Below, in pieces: positions 1 to 8,622 of a DNA stretch of 64,000 nucleotides; positions within the stretch are counted from its first letter, which is position 1, and each line of letters starts with the position of its first letter. This DNA is from Opitutaceae bacterium (GTDB lineage: Bacteria; Verrucomicrobiota; Verrucomicrobiia; Opitutales; Opitutaceae), in contig JAUSID010000085.1 in the NCBI GenBank assembly GCA_030648295.1, positions 1 through 64,000 on the forward strand, in the 5' to 3' direction. A program made the translations under genes and the position numbers. The notes below the pieces were generated by a model, which saw only the letters and a list, made by a program, of their open reading frames with translations, did no database searches and had not been told where the DNA came from.

Positions 1-205
1 ATGAAAAAACCCTTTTGGTCACAGAGCGCACAGAGCTCCGACACAGAGTTCACAGAGGAAACCCCTTCGATCCAATTTGGAATGCCTGCCCATTCGCATC
101 AGGCGCGTCCAAACACCTTGTGGCCTCCTGCTGCCTCTGTGTCCGAGCTCTGTGTCCTCTGTGACCCATGCCTTGGTTCGTCTGGCTATGAAATAACCGG
201 GTTAG
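1..205. repeat. Dispersed hairpin repeat, copy 1
   Basis: This stretch is nearly identical to 20440-20679 apart from an extra insert in that copy. It carries imperfect inverted arms at 17-48 and 135-166 that match at 29 of 32 positions by eye, so it can fold into one long hairpin. An open frame runs through it, but it is repeat sequence and not a credible gene. It sits just past the 3' end of the minus-strand TonB receptor gene. No transposase is nearby, so it resembles a non-autonomous element or a transcript-end hairpin. Confidence 0.75.
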
Positions 206-218
206 TCCCTTAGTCCCA

Positions 219-3200
219 TCAATACGAATACGTCGTCGTGAACCGGAACTCGCGCGGCGCGACGAGATCGAGCCGGCTATAGGCGCGGCTGCGGCCGGGA
301 ATGATGAAACCATCAGGCGCGGTGGCGGAGGTCGAGAGCCGCACGGGAATGATGTCGGTCTGGTCGAACAGATTCGAGACGTTGACCTGGAAGCGCACGC
401 GGCCGGGCAGCCCTTTGAATTTGCGCGTGTAGCCCACCATCATGTCCGCCGCGGTGATCACGCGGCCGGTGATCTCGTTGCCGCGCGAATCTTCGCCGAT
501 CACGTTGGCGCTGCGCCAGCGCCAGCCGCCGCCTACCGTGAATCCCTTCAGCGCGCCTTCCTTGAAATCGTAGGCGGTGAACAGGCTGATCTTGTGCGGC
601 CGGACGCCCCAGCGTCTTTCCTGCTGCTCGACCTCGTCGTTCACGTTGTCGATCAGCGTGAAGATTTCCTCCGCGACGCTTTGGGAATTCGACGTCGTGA
701 GCGTCGAGAGATCGGCCGCCGGGTTCATCGCGCCCAGTTCGATCCACTTGGCGATCGTGCCGCCCGGAACGAACGCGTTCGGATCCACCACGTATTGGCC
801 GCTCGCGTCCTGTGTCACACCCTGCGTCCAGCGGCCATTCTCGGCCGGCTTCAGTCCGTACCACGTGATCACTTCCTGGGCCATGTTCTTCCGGCCCGAA
901 TCGGTGTAGGAATAATTCGCGACCAGCCGCCAGTTGCGGGTGAGATTTGCCGTGATTCGTGCCTCGTAGCCCTCGGACTGAAAATCCGAGGCGACGGCGT
1001 TCGCCGGTGGCGTGTACGCCTGGTTGATGGGCGCCCACTGGGTGTCCGAGAAAGGCAGTCCCGGTCCAACCAGCGCGCTCGCGAACGCTTCCATCACCCG
1101 CGTGTTGCGGGCCGGCGCTCCATCGAGCCCCGCGCTCGTGATCCGGCCCTTCTCGTTCGAGGTGAAATAAACCAGGCGCGCGCTCAGCCGGCCTTCGAGC
1201 AAATCGAGCCCGACCCCAAAATCCTGGCCTTCGCCCTTGGACAGCGGCGCAAGGTTGCCCTTCGGGAACACTGTACGAGCGAGCGGTGGGATGCCGACGT
1301 TCGATGAACGGTTCGCGATCAACGAAACCCAATCGAGTACATGATACACGCCGCCGACCGAAAGCGTCCGGCCCGTGACGTTCGTGATCGTCGCCTTTGC
1401 CGGATCCCGATCGACCACGTCACCAATCACGGGGTCACTGTGAAACCCGAGCTGCGTGATCGTAACGTCGTCCTCGCGATAACCGAACGTGGTCACAAGT
1501 TTGTCCTGAAAAAAGTAGCTCTGGATGACGCCCAGCATCGAATCCATGTCCTGGGTCATGCCGCTGTTGTTGGCGCCGTAGACATCATTGACGAACGCGA
1601 GGTCGTAGGTGCGGCCGCCGAAGGTGATGGAGGAGGGGAGCGTGCGCCAGTCGCCGGCCCGGTACGTTCCGTGGTCGCCCTCGGTCAGATAATTTCGGAC
1701 GGAGATGCGGTTGTTCGCGTTGTTCGGCGTGTTGTTGAAGGGCCGGCCGGCGAGGGCGAGCCATGACAGCTCATGCAGGTCGGACTGTTTCGAACGCGCG
1801 ACCGATGCCGCGATGCGATGGCGGCCGAGCCATTTCCATTTCGTGGTCAGATGGTACGAAGCCGACAGCCGCGTCTCCCTGTAGTCGCCATAATGGATGT
1901 CGCCGCGCCAGTTGCCGTCGAAGTAGAGCTGCCCCGCGTAGGGGTTGGCGGCGCCGTTCACCCCCAGCGTGCGATTCGGGTCACCGCGGAGGGTGGGCTC
2001 GTTGCCGACGAGGACGCGGGTCGTGAGGGTCGTCTCCTGGTAATTGTGCGCGAGGTTGAACGACAGGTTGCGGCTGGCCTGCCAGTCGAGCGTCGCCGTG
2101 TAGTTGTGCAGCCGCTGGCGTCGAAATGCGCCCGGGCCGCCGGCGTTACCATTTCGCGGATACAAGGAAGGATCGTTGAGCTGAAGCACCGAGCTCGTGA
2201 CTCCGGGTGTGCCGTCCGGCGCGCGCACGGCGGCGCTGTTGTAGCTGCCGGTGAGGAACGCCCCGATGCCGTCGAAGAGCGTGCCGTCATTCTCGATGAC
2301 GATGAGCCGGTGGTTGTTGCCGGTGCGATTGCCATCGCGGGTCGTGACGCCGATCGCCTGCTGCGCCGCGGTCGGCGTGGTGTTGTTGGGCGTAAAGGTG
2401 ACGGCGGTGACGCCGAGCGCCTGCCGGTTGTCGTACCACGCAAGCACCTGCTCGGAGGGCGGCGCGGTTTTCATCACGGCGGAAGAATCGTGCCCGGTTT
2501 CGCCCATGACCTTCAGCGTCAGCGCGCGGCTCGGACGAAATGTCACCGCACCGAAGATCCGCTCCTTGTCTTGAAAATCGAACCGCCGCCAACCGCCGTT
2601 TTCCTGATCGAGCGCCGCCACGGACACTGCCAGCCGGTCCTTGATCAGCGCTTTGTTCGCGTCCATCTCGATGCGGCTGCGATCCCACGAGCCGAACCCG
2701 TAGCGGAGGTTTGCGGTGTCGCGATGGGTCTCCGCCACCTTCGACGATTGGTTGAGCAGCCCGCCGGGCGCGCCGACGCCGAAGAGAATGCTGTTGGGTC
2801 CGCGGCTGTCCTCGAAACGGCCGACGCGATATGGGTCGCCGTTCGTGATGCTGGTGAAGAAGTCCATGCCCTGGCTGGCGGCGAGCCCGCGGTTCAGCGT
2901 GCGCGAGAGCAGGTTCTCGCCCGTGATCATCGGGTTCTGGCCGGAGCCGGCCTGCCAGGCGTTGGTGTCCACCTCGGCGTTGACCGAGTAATCCAGCAGT
3001 TGCGCGATGTCGGTGATTGCGAGGTCATCCAGGAATTCCTTGGTGAAAACGGCAACTGAACCCGCCGTGTCGCGCAGCCGCGTATTGAGTCGGCTGCCGG
3101 CGAGCGTGTTCTCGGCGGAGTAGCCCAGATCCTTGCTCGTGTTGACCGTGAACGGGCTGAGCTCGACGACCTCGCCTTTGTTTTCCGGTGCGGGCGTGAC

Positions 3201-3290
3201 GGGAGCTGGCGCGGTGACTTGGGCGGGAGCGGTGGTGAGTAGCAGCGCAAATACGGCCGTGATCGTGACGAGTGGGGACGTGCGGGTCAT
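219..3290 (-). CDS. TonB-dependent receptor (Opitutaceae type)
   Basis: This 1023-residue outer-membrane transporter probably imports a sugar oligomer or siderophore-sized ligand using TonB energy. Residues 1-24 look like a signal peptide. A short linker then leads into the ELSPFTVNTS segment that precedes the plug in Opitutaceae receptors. The plug follows (GSRLNTRLRDTAGSVAVFTK, about 65-200) and then a long beta barrel ending in an aromatic residue (FRFTTTYSY). A second receptor of the same architecture lies at 10570-13662 and is visibly homologous along its whole length. The gene stands alone on the minus strand, with a Gfo/Idh oxidoreductase and a GH5 glycosidase upstream in the same direction. 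The ligand cannot be read from the sequence. Confidence 0.93.
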   Translation of the reverse strand: MTRTSPLVTITAVFALLLTTAPAQVTAPAPVTPAPENKGEVVELSPFTVNTSKDLGYSAENTLAGSRLNTRLRDTAGSVAVFTKEFLDDLAITDIAQLLDYSVNAEVDTNAWQAGSGQNPMITGENLLSRTLNRGLAASQGMDFFTSITNGDPYRVGRFEDSRGPNSILFGVGAPGGLLNQSSKVAETHRDTANLRYGFGSWDRSRIEMDANKALIKDRLAVSVAALDQENGGWRRFDFQDKERIFGAVTFRPSRALTLKVMGETGHDSSAVMKTAPPSEQVLAWYDNRQALGVTAVTFTPNNTTPTAAQQAIGVTTRDGNRTGNNHRLIVIENDGTLFDGIGAFLTGSYNSAAVRAPDGTPGVTSSVLQLNDPSLYPRNGNAGGPGAFRRQRLHNYTATLDWQASRNLSFNLAHNYQETTLTTRVLVGNEPTLRGDPNRTLGVNGAANPYAGQLYFDGNWRGDIHYGDYRETRLSASYHLTTKWKWLGRHRIAASVARSKQSDLHELSWLALAGRPFNNTPNNANNRISVRNYLTEGDHGTYRAGDWRTLPSSITFGGRTYDLAFVNDVYGANNSGMTQDMDSMLGVIQSYFFQDKLVTTFGYREDDVTITQLGFHSDPVIGDVVDRDPAKATITNVTGRTLSVGGVYHVLDWVSLIANRSSNVGIPPLARTVFPKGNLAPLSKGEGQDFGVGLDLLEGRLSARLVYFTSNEKGRITSAGLDGAPARNTRVMEAFASALVGPGLPFSDTQWAPINQAYTPPANAVASDFQSEGYEARITANLTRNWRLVANYSYTDSGRKNMAQEVITWYGLKPAENGRWTQGVTQDASGQYVVDPNAFVPGGTIAKWIELGAMNPAADLSTLTTSNSQSVAEEIFTLIDNVNDEVEQQERRWGVRPHKISLFTAYDFKEGALKGFTVGGGWRWRSANVIGEDSRGNEITGRVITAADMMVGYTRKFKGLPGRVRFQVNVSNLFDQTDIIPVRLSTSATAPDGFIIPGRSRAYSRLDLVAPREFRFTTTYSY

Positions 3291-3722
3291 TGAAGTCAGG
3301 GGTCGGCACGACGTGTGGCCGTCGTGGTTTAGGTTCCGGCGGGAATGAAAGCTCTCTGCCGGTCACCGCGGCAAGGCCGGAGTCACTCACCGGGAATGAA
3401 ATTACCGAACCCCGCACTGGATCGATGCTCGCGCGCGAGTCGGCTTGACCGTTCGACCGGTCTCACGGCCCTGTCGAGGGGCAGCCGCAGATGGTAATCG
3501 ATGGTTGGTCCGATCCATCTGCGGCAGGGATGCCGCAGCCACGTACGCGTCGCGTTCGTCCTGGGAGCGCGGGCGTCCCGCCCGCAAAGCATGTCGGTGC
3601 GGGCGAGACACGCCCTCGCCAACGTGCTTTGCGGGCAGGCTCCCCGCACCCACAGGGAGTCCCGCTCGCCCGTTCGATGTCTCAGTGCCGGAGCCGGTCG
3701 AGGGGCTGGCGCTCGGCGCTAC
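3291..3722. repeat. Intergenic region with GC-rich palindromic repeats
   Basis: No gene is credible here. The stretch at 3530-3680 holds members of two repeat families. One begins CTGGGAGCGCGGGCG (from 3561) and recurs between many genes of this window. The other is a GGCTGCGGCATCCCTGCCGCAG-like palindrome near 3521-3545. Part of 3300-3420 must hold the promoter of the downstream TonB receptor, but no clear sigma-70 hexamers stand out. Confidence 0.6.
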
Positions 3723-5180
3723 TTACACTTTTCCCGGTTTCGGAACTTCGAAGCCTGCGTTGTTTGGATCCTTCAGCAGCGCGTTGGCCTCCTTCGCGAA
3801 CTGGCCGGTATGCCGCTCGGATTTCGGATCGAACGTCAGCCATGGACCCACGGTGTATTCGGCGCCGTCCTCCGGCACTCCAACTCCGTCGCGCATGATC
3901 GCGTGGAGCTTCATGAAGTGTTCGTAGGCATCCTTGTTGTCGCCGAACCGGCCGGCCTTTGCGTTGAACGGCACCTTGGTTCCGAGCCGGTACGAATTAT
4001 TCATCAGGTGCCCCATTACTGAGCCATAATGCGCGTTGAGGGCGGTGCCGTTAGCCATCTCCGGTTTTCCCGCGCGACACGCGGCGATGAAGGCGCCCCA
4101 GTTGCCACCCGGAGTCACCTTGCCCGGCGGTACGGAAACCTTCTCTCCCTTGCTGCTGCCCTTGGCGTAGTACGACCCCTTCACGATTTTCCCGCCGTCC
4201 TCGAAGTAATATTCGTTCTCCACCTGGTGGAGGTAGCCCTGGTAGTTCACGTTGCGGACATTGAAGAAGACCTGCTGTCCGTTGGGATATTCCGCGATGG
4301 CGAACATCGTGTTCGGCGTCTCACCCTGATCGTTCCACTTGAAACGGCCGCCGAGCGCCATCACCCGGGTCGGATGCGTCTGCTTTGGATCGAGCGCCCA
4401 GCGGGCCACGTCGAGCTGGTGCGTGCCCTGGTTGTTCATGTCGCCGTTGCCGGTCTTCCAGAACCAGTGCCAGTTGTAGTGGACGAGGTTGGCGTGGAAG
4501 TCGGAAATCTTCGCCGGTCCGCGCCAGAGGTTCCAGTCGAGGCCGGCGGGCGGGGCGCCGACCGGCTTGCTGCCGATGGTGTCGCGCGGCTTGCAACAGT
4601 AGCCGTAGGCCATCTTCAACTTGCCGAACTTGCCCGCGGTGATCGCCTCGTGCAGGCCCGCGATTTTTTCGTCGCTGCGGCGCTGCGTGCCATGTTGCAC
4701 CACCACGCCGTATTTTTTCTGCGCTTCAACGGCCACCCGGCCTTCCGCCACATCGTGGCTCATCGGCTTCTCAACATAAACGTGCTTCCCCGCTTGGGCC
4801 GCCCAGATCGTCATCAACGAGTGCCAGTGATTCGGCGCCGCGATCGAGATTGCATCGATCGTCGGATCTTCGAGCGCGCGACGGATGTCGGCGACGCCCT
4901 TGCAGTTGAACTTGTCGCCCGCCTTTTGCTTCAGGTTCTTCAGCGTGCGATCCAGCACGTTCTGATCGGGGTCGATCAGGTACGCGATCTCGACATTGGG
5001 TTGATCCGACCAGCCGCCAATGTGGCTCTTGCCGCGGCCGTTACAGCCCACGACTGCAATGCGCAGCCGGTTGTTGGCGCCGATGGCGCGCGCGTAGGAA
5101 TGCGTGTTGGTCGAGAGGGCGAGCGCACCGGCGGCCACCGCGGATTGTTTCAGGAAGTAACGACGAGTGATCGGGGTCAT
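3723..5180 (-). CDS. Secreted Gfo/Idh/MocA-family oxidoreductase
   Basis: This 485-residue protein has an N-terminal twin-arginine signal (RRYFLK at 6-11, then an alanine-rich stretch), so it is probably exported folded. A Rossmann domain starts at about 39 (IAVVGCNGRGKS). The family EKP motif is at 137-139 (VYVEKP), and the GTHQLDVARWAL helix supplies the usual Asp and His. NAD(P)-dependent sugar oxidation or NAD-assisted glycoside cleavage are both possible, since secreted members of this fold include glycosidases. It lies between a TonB receptor and a GH5 enzyme on the same strand, which fits carbohydrate processing. The substrate is unknown. Confidence 0.92.
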   Translation of the reverse strand: MTPITRRYFLKQSAVAAGALALSTNTHSYARAIGANNRLRIAVVGCNGRGKSHIGGWSDQPNVEIAYLIDPDQNVLDRTLKNLKQKAGDKFNCKGVADIRRALEDPTIDAISIAAPNHWHSLMTIWAAQAGKHVYVEKPMSHDVAEGRVAVEAQKKYGVVVQHGTQRRSDEKIAGLHEAITAGKFGKLKMAYGYCCKPRDTIGSKPVGAPPAGLDWNLWRGPAKISDFHANLVHYNWHWFWKTGNGDMNNQGTHQLDVARWALDPKQTHPTRVMALGGRFKWNDQGETPNTMFAIAEYPNGQQVFFNVRNVNYQGYLHQVENEYYFEDGGKIVKGSYYAKGSSKGEKVSVPPGKVTPGGNWGAFIAACRAGKPEMANGTALNAHYGSVMGHLMNNSYRLGTKVPFNAKAGRFGDNKDAYEHFMKLHAIMRDGVGVPEDGAEYTVGPWLTFDPKSERHTGQFAKEANALLKDPNNAGFEVPKPGKV

Positions 5181-5463
5181 GGGCGGAGCGTTTCAACTTC
5201 GCGGCGGGTTTTCAACCTGATGTTGTCGCGATTTGGCCCCTGGGAGCGCGGCCTCCGGCCTGCCACGGCGAAAACGATTGGCCAAACTGCGGGCGAGACG
5301 CCCGCGCTCCCAAGTCGGGCACGGCTGCGCCGCGTTCATGCAGTTGTAGGAGCGAGCTTGCTCGCGATTTAACCGGGACAATCGCCCGCAAGCGGGCTCC
5401 TTCATCGAACAGGAATGGCCCGCGATCGCGGCAGGAGTCTCGGTTGAATCGGATTGATGCCGC
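5181..5463. repeat. Intergenic palindromes
   Basis: The gap holds two palindromic repeats. The first, at about 5240-5311, has GGGAGCGCGG and CCGCGCTCCC arms flanking a longer loop. The second, at about 5347-5402, is a GGAGCGAGCTTGCTCGCGAT type with a degenerate partner. Both families recur elsewhere in the window (for example 49716-49870). No coding potential was seen. Confidence 0.6.
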
Positions 5464-7062
5464 TCACCGCTTGGGCGTCGCACCCGCATAGCGCTGCAAC
5501 AGCGTCAGCATCTCGCGATCGAGCTTGTGGCCGCGCCACTCCTCATACGTCACGTCCGCGCGACCGCTGTCGAGAATCCCGAAGCTGCCGCGGAAATTCC
5601 ACAGCGCCCAGCCGAACTCCGCCTGCTGCCACTGCTCCAGCCAGCTTTCCATCCAGCCGAGCGCCACGGCGTGCGGCGTCCGGTTGAAACATCCCCACTC
5701 GCCGACGAACACCGTTTCGCCTTTTGCGGCGATCTCCCGCCACGGCTTCAGGTATTCAATCAACGGCTGGGCCACGTTCGTGCCGGCGGGCGGAACCACG
5801 CGACCCTCGCGGGTGACGTCGTGCGGCATTTGCCGCCGGCCCCAGGTGGAGTCGGCCCACGTCACCTGCGGCGTGCCGCCGGGCGGTTGCACCGTCAGCG
5901 TGTCGAATTCAATCCAGTCGCCGTCGACGTTTTCGATCGCGAGCTCGTACGCGGTCTTTGTCAATACGACACGAAATGCGAGCGGCGACACGGGCTGGTG
6001 ATAAACCCACGAGGAACCCGACGGCACGGACTTCCACGCGTTCGGATCCGCCTTCGGATCGAAGGTGCGTTCGTTCACCAGCACGCCGGCCGCGGTCGCG
6101 CGGAGCTTCGCCTTCGCCGAGAGCTGCGTGAGGTTCAGGATGATTTCGGTGCCGGGCCTGAAGTCGCCGCGCAGCACGAGTGGCGATTTGAGCTCCGGTT
6201 TCGATGGACCATAAAAGCGGCCGACGAGGTGCGTCGGCGGCCACGTCGGCACGCGCCACGTATCGGAACCTTTCACCCAGTTCGCCTTGTAGTGGGAAAT
6301 CGTGGACGGCTGATAGCCACGCGTGGCCTGCATCACCGGTTCGAGCGCGAGCAACTCCGGCGTGGGATCGCGGCCGACATTGTTGCCGTCGACGACCACG
6401 AGCCGGCGTGGATCGATGGCGTGAATGGCCGCGATGGCGCGGCGGTTGACGAGCAGGTACGATTCGCGCGTGTTGCGCGTCGGCTCGTTCAGCAGGTTGA
6501 AGCTGAGCCACGTGGACGGGATGCCGCGATAGCGCCTGGCGAACATCGCCCAATGGGCGGCAAACGCGTCCTGCGCCTCGCGATCCTTCCAGAGGTCCAG
6601 CGCCTCGACGGGAGGGTTGATGCAGAATCCCGGCGCGCGGTGCAGATTCAGGCAGACGTGAACGTGGTATTTCTCGCCCCAGGCGATCGCCTCGTCGATT
6701 TCGCGCAGCGCGTCCTCGCGGAATTTCAGCCAGTCGCCCGGCTCGGTGTAGCAGCGGTAATCCATCGGCAGCCGGACGAAGTTGAACCCGAGCTCGGCGA
6801 TCCACTTGAAATCGTCCTCCTTGAATCGCGTGCTGCGTTGCAGCGTGAACTTTTCCAGCAGGTTGAATCCGTGCCACGTCGCCGGATCCGGCTGATCCGG
6901 CGATGCCGGCTCGGAGCCGAAGCCCGCGGCAAGCGCGAGCGTGAACAGGCCGGCGGCGAAAACCAGGCGTGAGCGTTTCACGATGCGCAGGATGACGGCC
7001 GGTGCCATGCCCGTCGATGTCCAAGCCCGCATGATCGGAAAAGTTACAACGGCAGGAGTCAT
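5464..7062 (-). CDS. Glycoside hydrolase family 5 (cellulase-type)
   Basis: This is a 532-residue secreted retaining glycosidase. A hydrophobic signal segment lies at about 32-48. The TIM barrel begins at WHGFNLLEKF, contains the acid/base in LNEP (Glu193) and the nucleophile in VFVGEWG (Glu455). Between the two catalytic strands, roughly residues 285-400, is a beta-rich insertion that makes the protein longer than a plain GH5 domain and may be a carbohydrate-binding module. The start is uncertain: ATG at 7032 or 7008, or GTG at 6981, would give a more usual signal peptide. Beta-glucan, mannan or a related linkage is possible; GH5 subfamily cannot be assigned by eye. Confidence 0.88.
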   Translation of the reverse strand: MTPAVVTFPIMRAWTSTGMAPAVILRIVKRSRLVFAAGLFTLALAAGFGSEPASPDQPDPATWHGFNLLEKFTLQRSTRFKEDDFKWIAELGFNFVRLPMDYRCYTEPGDWLKFREDALREIDEAIAWGEKYHVHVCLNLHRAPGFCINPPVEALDLWKDREAQDAFAAHWAMFARRYRGIPSTWLSFNLLNEPTRNTRESYLLVNRRAIAAIHAIDPRRLVVVDGNNVGRDPTPELLALEPVMQATRGYQPSTISHYKANWVKGSDTWRVPTWPPTHLVGRFYGPSKPELKSPLVLRGDFRPGTEIILNLTQLSAKAKLRATAAGVLVNERTFDPKADPNAWKSVPSGSSWVYHQPVSPLAFRVVLTKTAYELAIENVDGDWIEFDTLTVQPPGGTPQVTWADSTWGRRQMPHDVTREGRVVPPAGTNVAQPLIEYLKPWREIAAKGETVFVGEWGCFNRTPHAVALGWMESWLEQWQQAEFGWALWNFRGSFGILDSGRADVTYEEWRGHKLDREMLTLLQRYAGATPKR

Positions 7063-7140
7063 GGACGAAGACGACCAGCCACTGCGGAGCAGAAAGACTG
7101 GGAAAAATGCGGGCTAGCCGCTATGGGATCGGCGCGAGCC

Positions 7141-8307
7141 ATGACTTCCAGCCGGTTTGTAGAACCCAGCCCAGTCGTCGAACTTCATCTGCCGGACGGC
7201 CGCACGCTCCAGGGACCGCGCGGCGCCACCGCCGGGGAGTTGCTCGAGCCCGTCCGGTCGCAGCTCGCCGCGCCGCTCGTCGGGGTGATTGTGAACGGTG
7301 AACTTCAGGAACTCACCTATCCGATCACGATGGAGGCGCGGGTCCGGCCCGTGACGATGAGCGATGTCGACGGCGCGCGAATCTACCGCCGGTCGCTGAC
7401 ATTTCTGCTCCAGGCGGCATTCGGCGGATTGTTCGGCGCCGCGTCGTTGAACATCGATCACGCGCTGACTTCGGGCGGCTATTTCTGCAACGTCGCCGGC
7501 CGGCCGCCGCTGACCCCCGGCGAAATCGCCGCGCTCGAGGCGGAGATGCGCCGGCTGGTTGCGCTGGATTTGCCCTTCACGCGGCGCGAGGTTCCGGTCG
7601 CCGAGGCGATCACCCATTTCGAAAAGCGCGGGTTTCACGACAAGGCCCAACTGTTGAGCCATCGCACGAAATCCATGCTGACGCTGTATCAACTCGGCGA
7701 GCACCTCGAACGGCTGCTGGCGGGCGAGCAGGTGCAGCTGCCGCGGTATAATTTCCAGGCGGGCCGGCAGGAGCCGGGCGAAATCATCCGGTTGCAGGCG
7801 GGCCAGCTCATCATCCTCGAGGGGATCCACGGGTTGAACCCGCGGCTGATTCCTCCCGCCCTGGCGGCGCAGTCGTTCCAGGTCTACGCGTCGGCGCTCA
7901 CCCAGCTGAACATCGACCGCCACAACCGGGTCGCCACCACCGACACGCGGCTCATTCGCCGGATTGTGCGCGATGCCCGCGATCGCGGCTATAACGCCAC
8001 GCAGACGATCAGCCGGTGGGAGTCGGTACGCCGGGGCGAGAAGCTGCACATCTTTCCGTATCAGGAAAACGCGCACGTCATGTTCAACTCGGCGCTGGTC
8101 TACGAATTGTCCGCGCTGCGGCCGCTGGTCGAACCGCTTTTACGCCAGGTGCCGCCGGGGACACTGGAGTACATGGAGTCGTCGCGGCTGCTGGCATTCC
8201 TGGAATGGTTCCTGCCCATCGAAACCGAATGGGTGCCCGACAATTCGATCCTGCGTGAATTCATCGGGGGTTCGATCCTGAAGGATTTCAAGGTCTGGGG
8301 CGTTTGA
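7141..8307 (+). CDS. Nucleoside (uridine) kinase-like protein lacking the P-loop
   Basis: The 388 residues match the family in which a TGS plus threonyl-tRNA-synthetase-like second domain precedes a uridine-kinase/phosphoribulokinase domain. Residues 12-185 cover TGS (LPDGRTLQGPRGATAGELL) and the second domain (ALTSGGYFCNV). From residue 188 the text is the distal kinase half: PRYNFQAGR, IILEGIHGLN, ALTQLNIDRHNR, TDTRLIRRIVRD and the C-terminal NSILREFIGGS. The segment between them, roughly 165-170 residues that carries the Walker A GxxxxGKT and the following Asp/Tyr site, is absent, with the join near base 7701. Family members I recall are about 550 residues. The frame stays open, so this is an in-frame loss. 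ATP binding should be abolished. An ATG at 7123 is an alternative start. Confidence 0.82.
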   Translation: MTSSRFVEPSPVVELHLPDGRTLQGPRGATAGELLEPVRSQLAAPLVGVIVNGELQELTYPITMEARVRPVTMSDVDGARIYRRSLTFLLQAAFGGLFGAASLNIDHALTSGGYFCNVAGRPPLTPGEIAALEAEMRRLVALDLPFTRREVPVAEAITHFEKRGFHDKAQLLSHRTKSMLTLYQLGEHLERLLAGEQVQLPRYNFQAGRQEPGEIIRLQAGQLIILEGIHGLNPRLIPPALAAQSFQVYASALTQLNIDRHNRVATTDTRLIRRIVRDARDRGYNATQTISRWESVRRGEKLHIFPYQENAHVMFNSALVYELSALRPLVEPLLRQVPPGTLEYMESSRLLAFLEWFLPIETEWVPDNSILREFIGGSILKDFKVWGV

Positions 8308-8622
8308 CGGCGCGCAGTACGGAACAGCGGGAGCTGATTCGTTATGACGCGCCGCGGAGAAAGGAGCAGGGAGAAGGGAGCAGGGGAGCAGAAGCCAGAG
8401 GCCAGACGTCAGACGTCAGAGGCCAGATGTCACACCGATTGTCGGCTCATTCCGCAAGTGGCTGCGGCTTCCAGCCGCAGTTCCGGTACGTGTTGCGATC
8501 GGATCTGCGGCAGAGCCTGCCCTGAGCTTGTCGAAGGGATGCCGCAGCCACTTCAGAAATACGCGCGGCCGGGAGCGGTGGAGCTTGCGGTTGATCCGCG
8601 CCACCTTCGAGTCTCCCGCACT
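8308..8622. repeat. Intergenic region with low-complexity and palindromic repeats
   Basis: Bases 8359-8428 are purine-rich and made of short imperfect repeats (GGAGCAGGGAGAAGGGAGC, then CAGACGT repeated). Bases 8451-8555 hold a GGCTGCGGCTTCCAGCCGCAG palindrome and a partner containing GCTTGTCGAAGGGATGCCGCAG. The genes on either side converge here (plus-strand kinase-like gene, minus-strand sulfatase), so hairpins may serve as a shared terminator. No gene seen. Confidence 0.5.

Noticed and set aside
1773-3059. Long plus-strand open frame opposite the TonB receptor (428 residues)
   Set aside because: It is the antisense shadow of a well supported receptor; Arg- and Ala-rich composition without motifs. 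The same applies to the long antisense frames at 8344-9873, 12667-13665, 20497-22158, 26832-28907, 21978-23396 and 55831-57553.
3530-3690. Small ORFs across GGGAGCGCGGGCG palindromes, considered as genes
   Set aside because: They are translated repeat, recurring in both strands and in many gaps, and give peptides such as WERGRPARN. Not coding.
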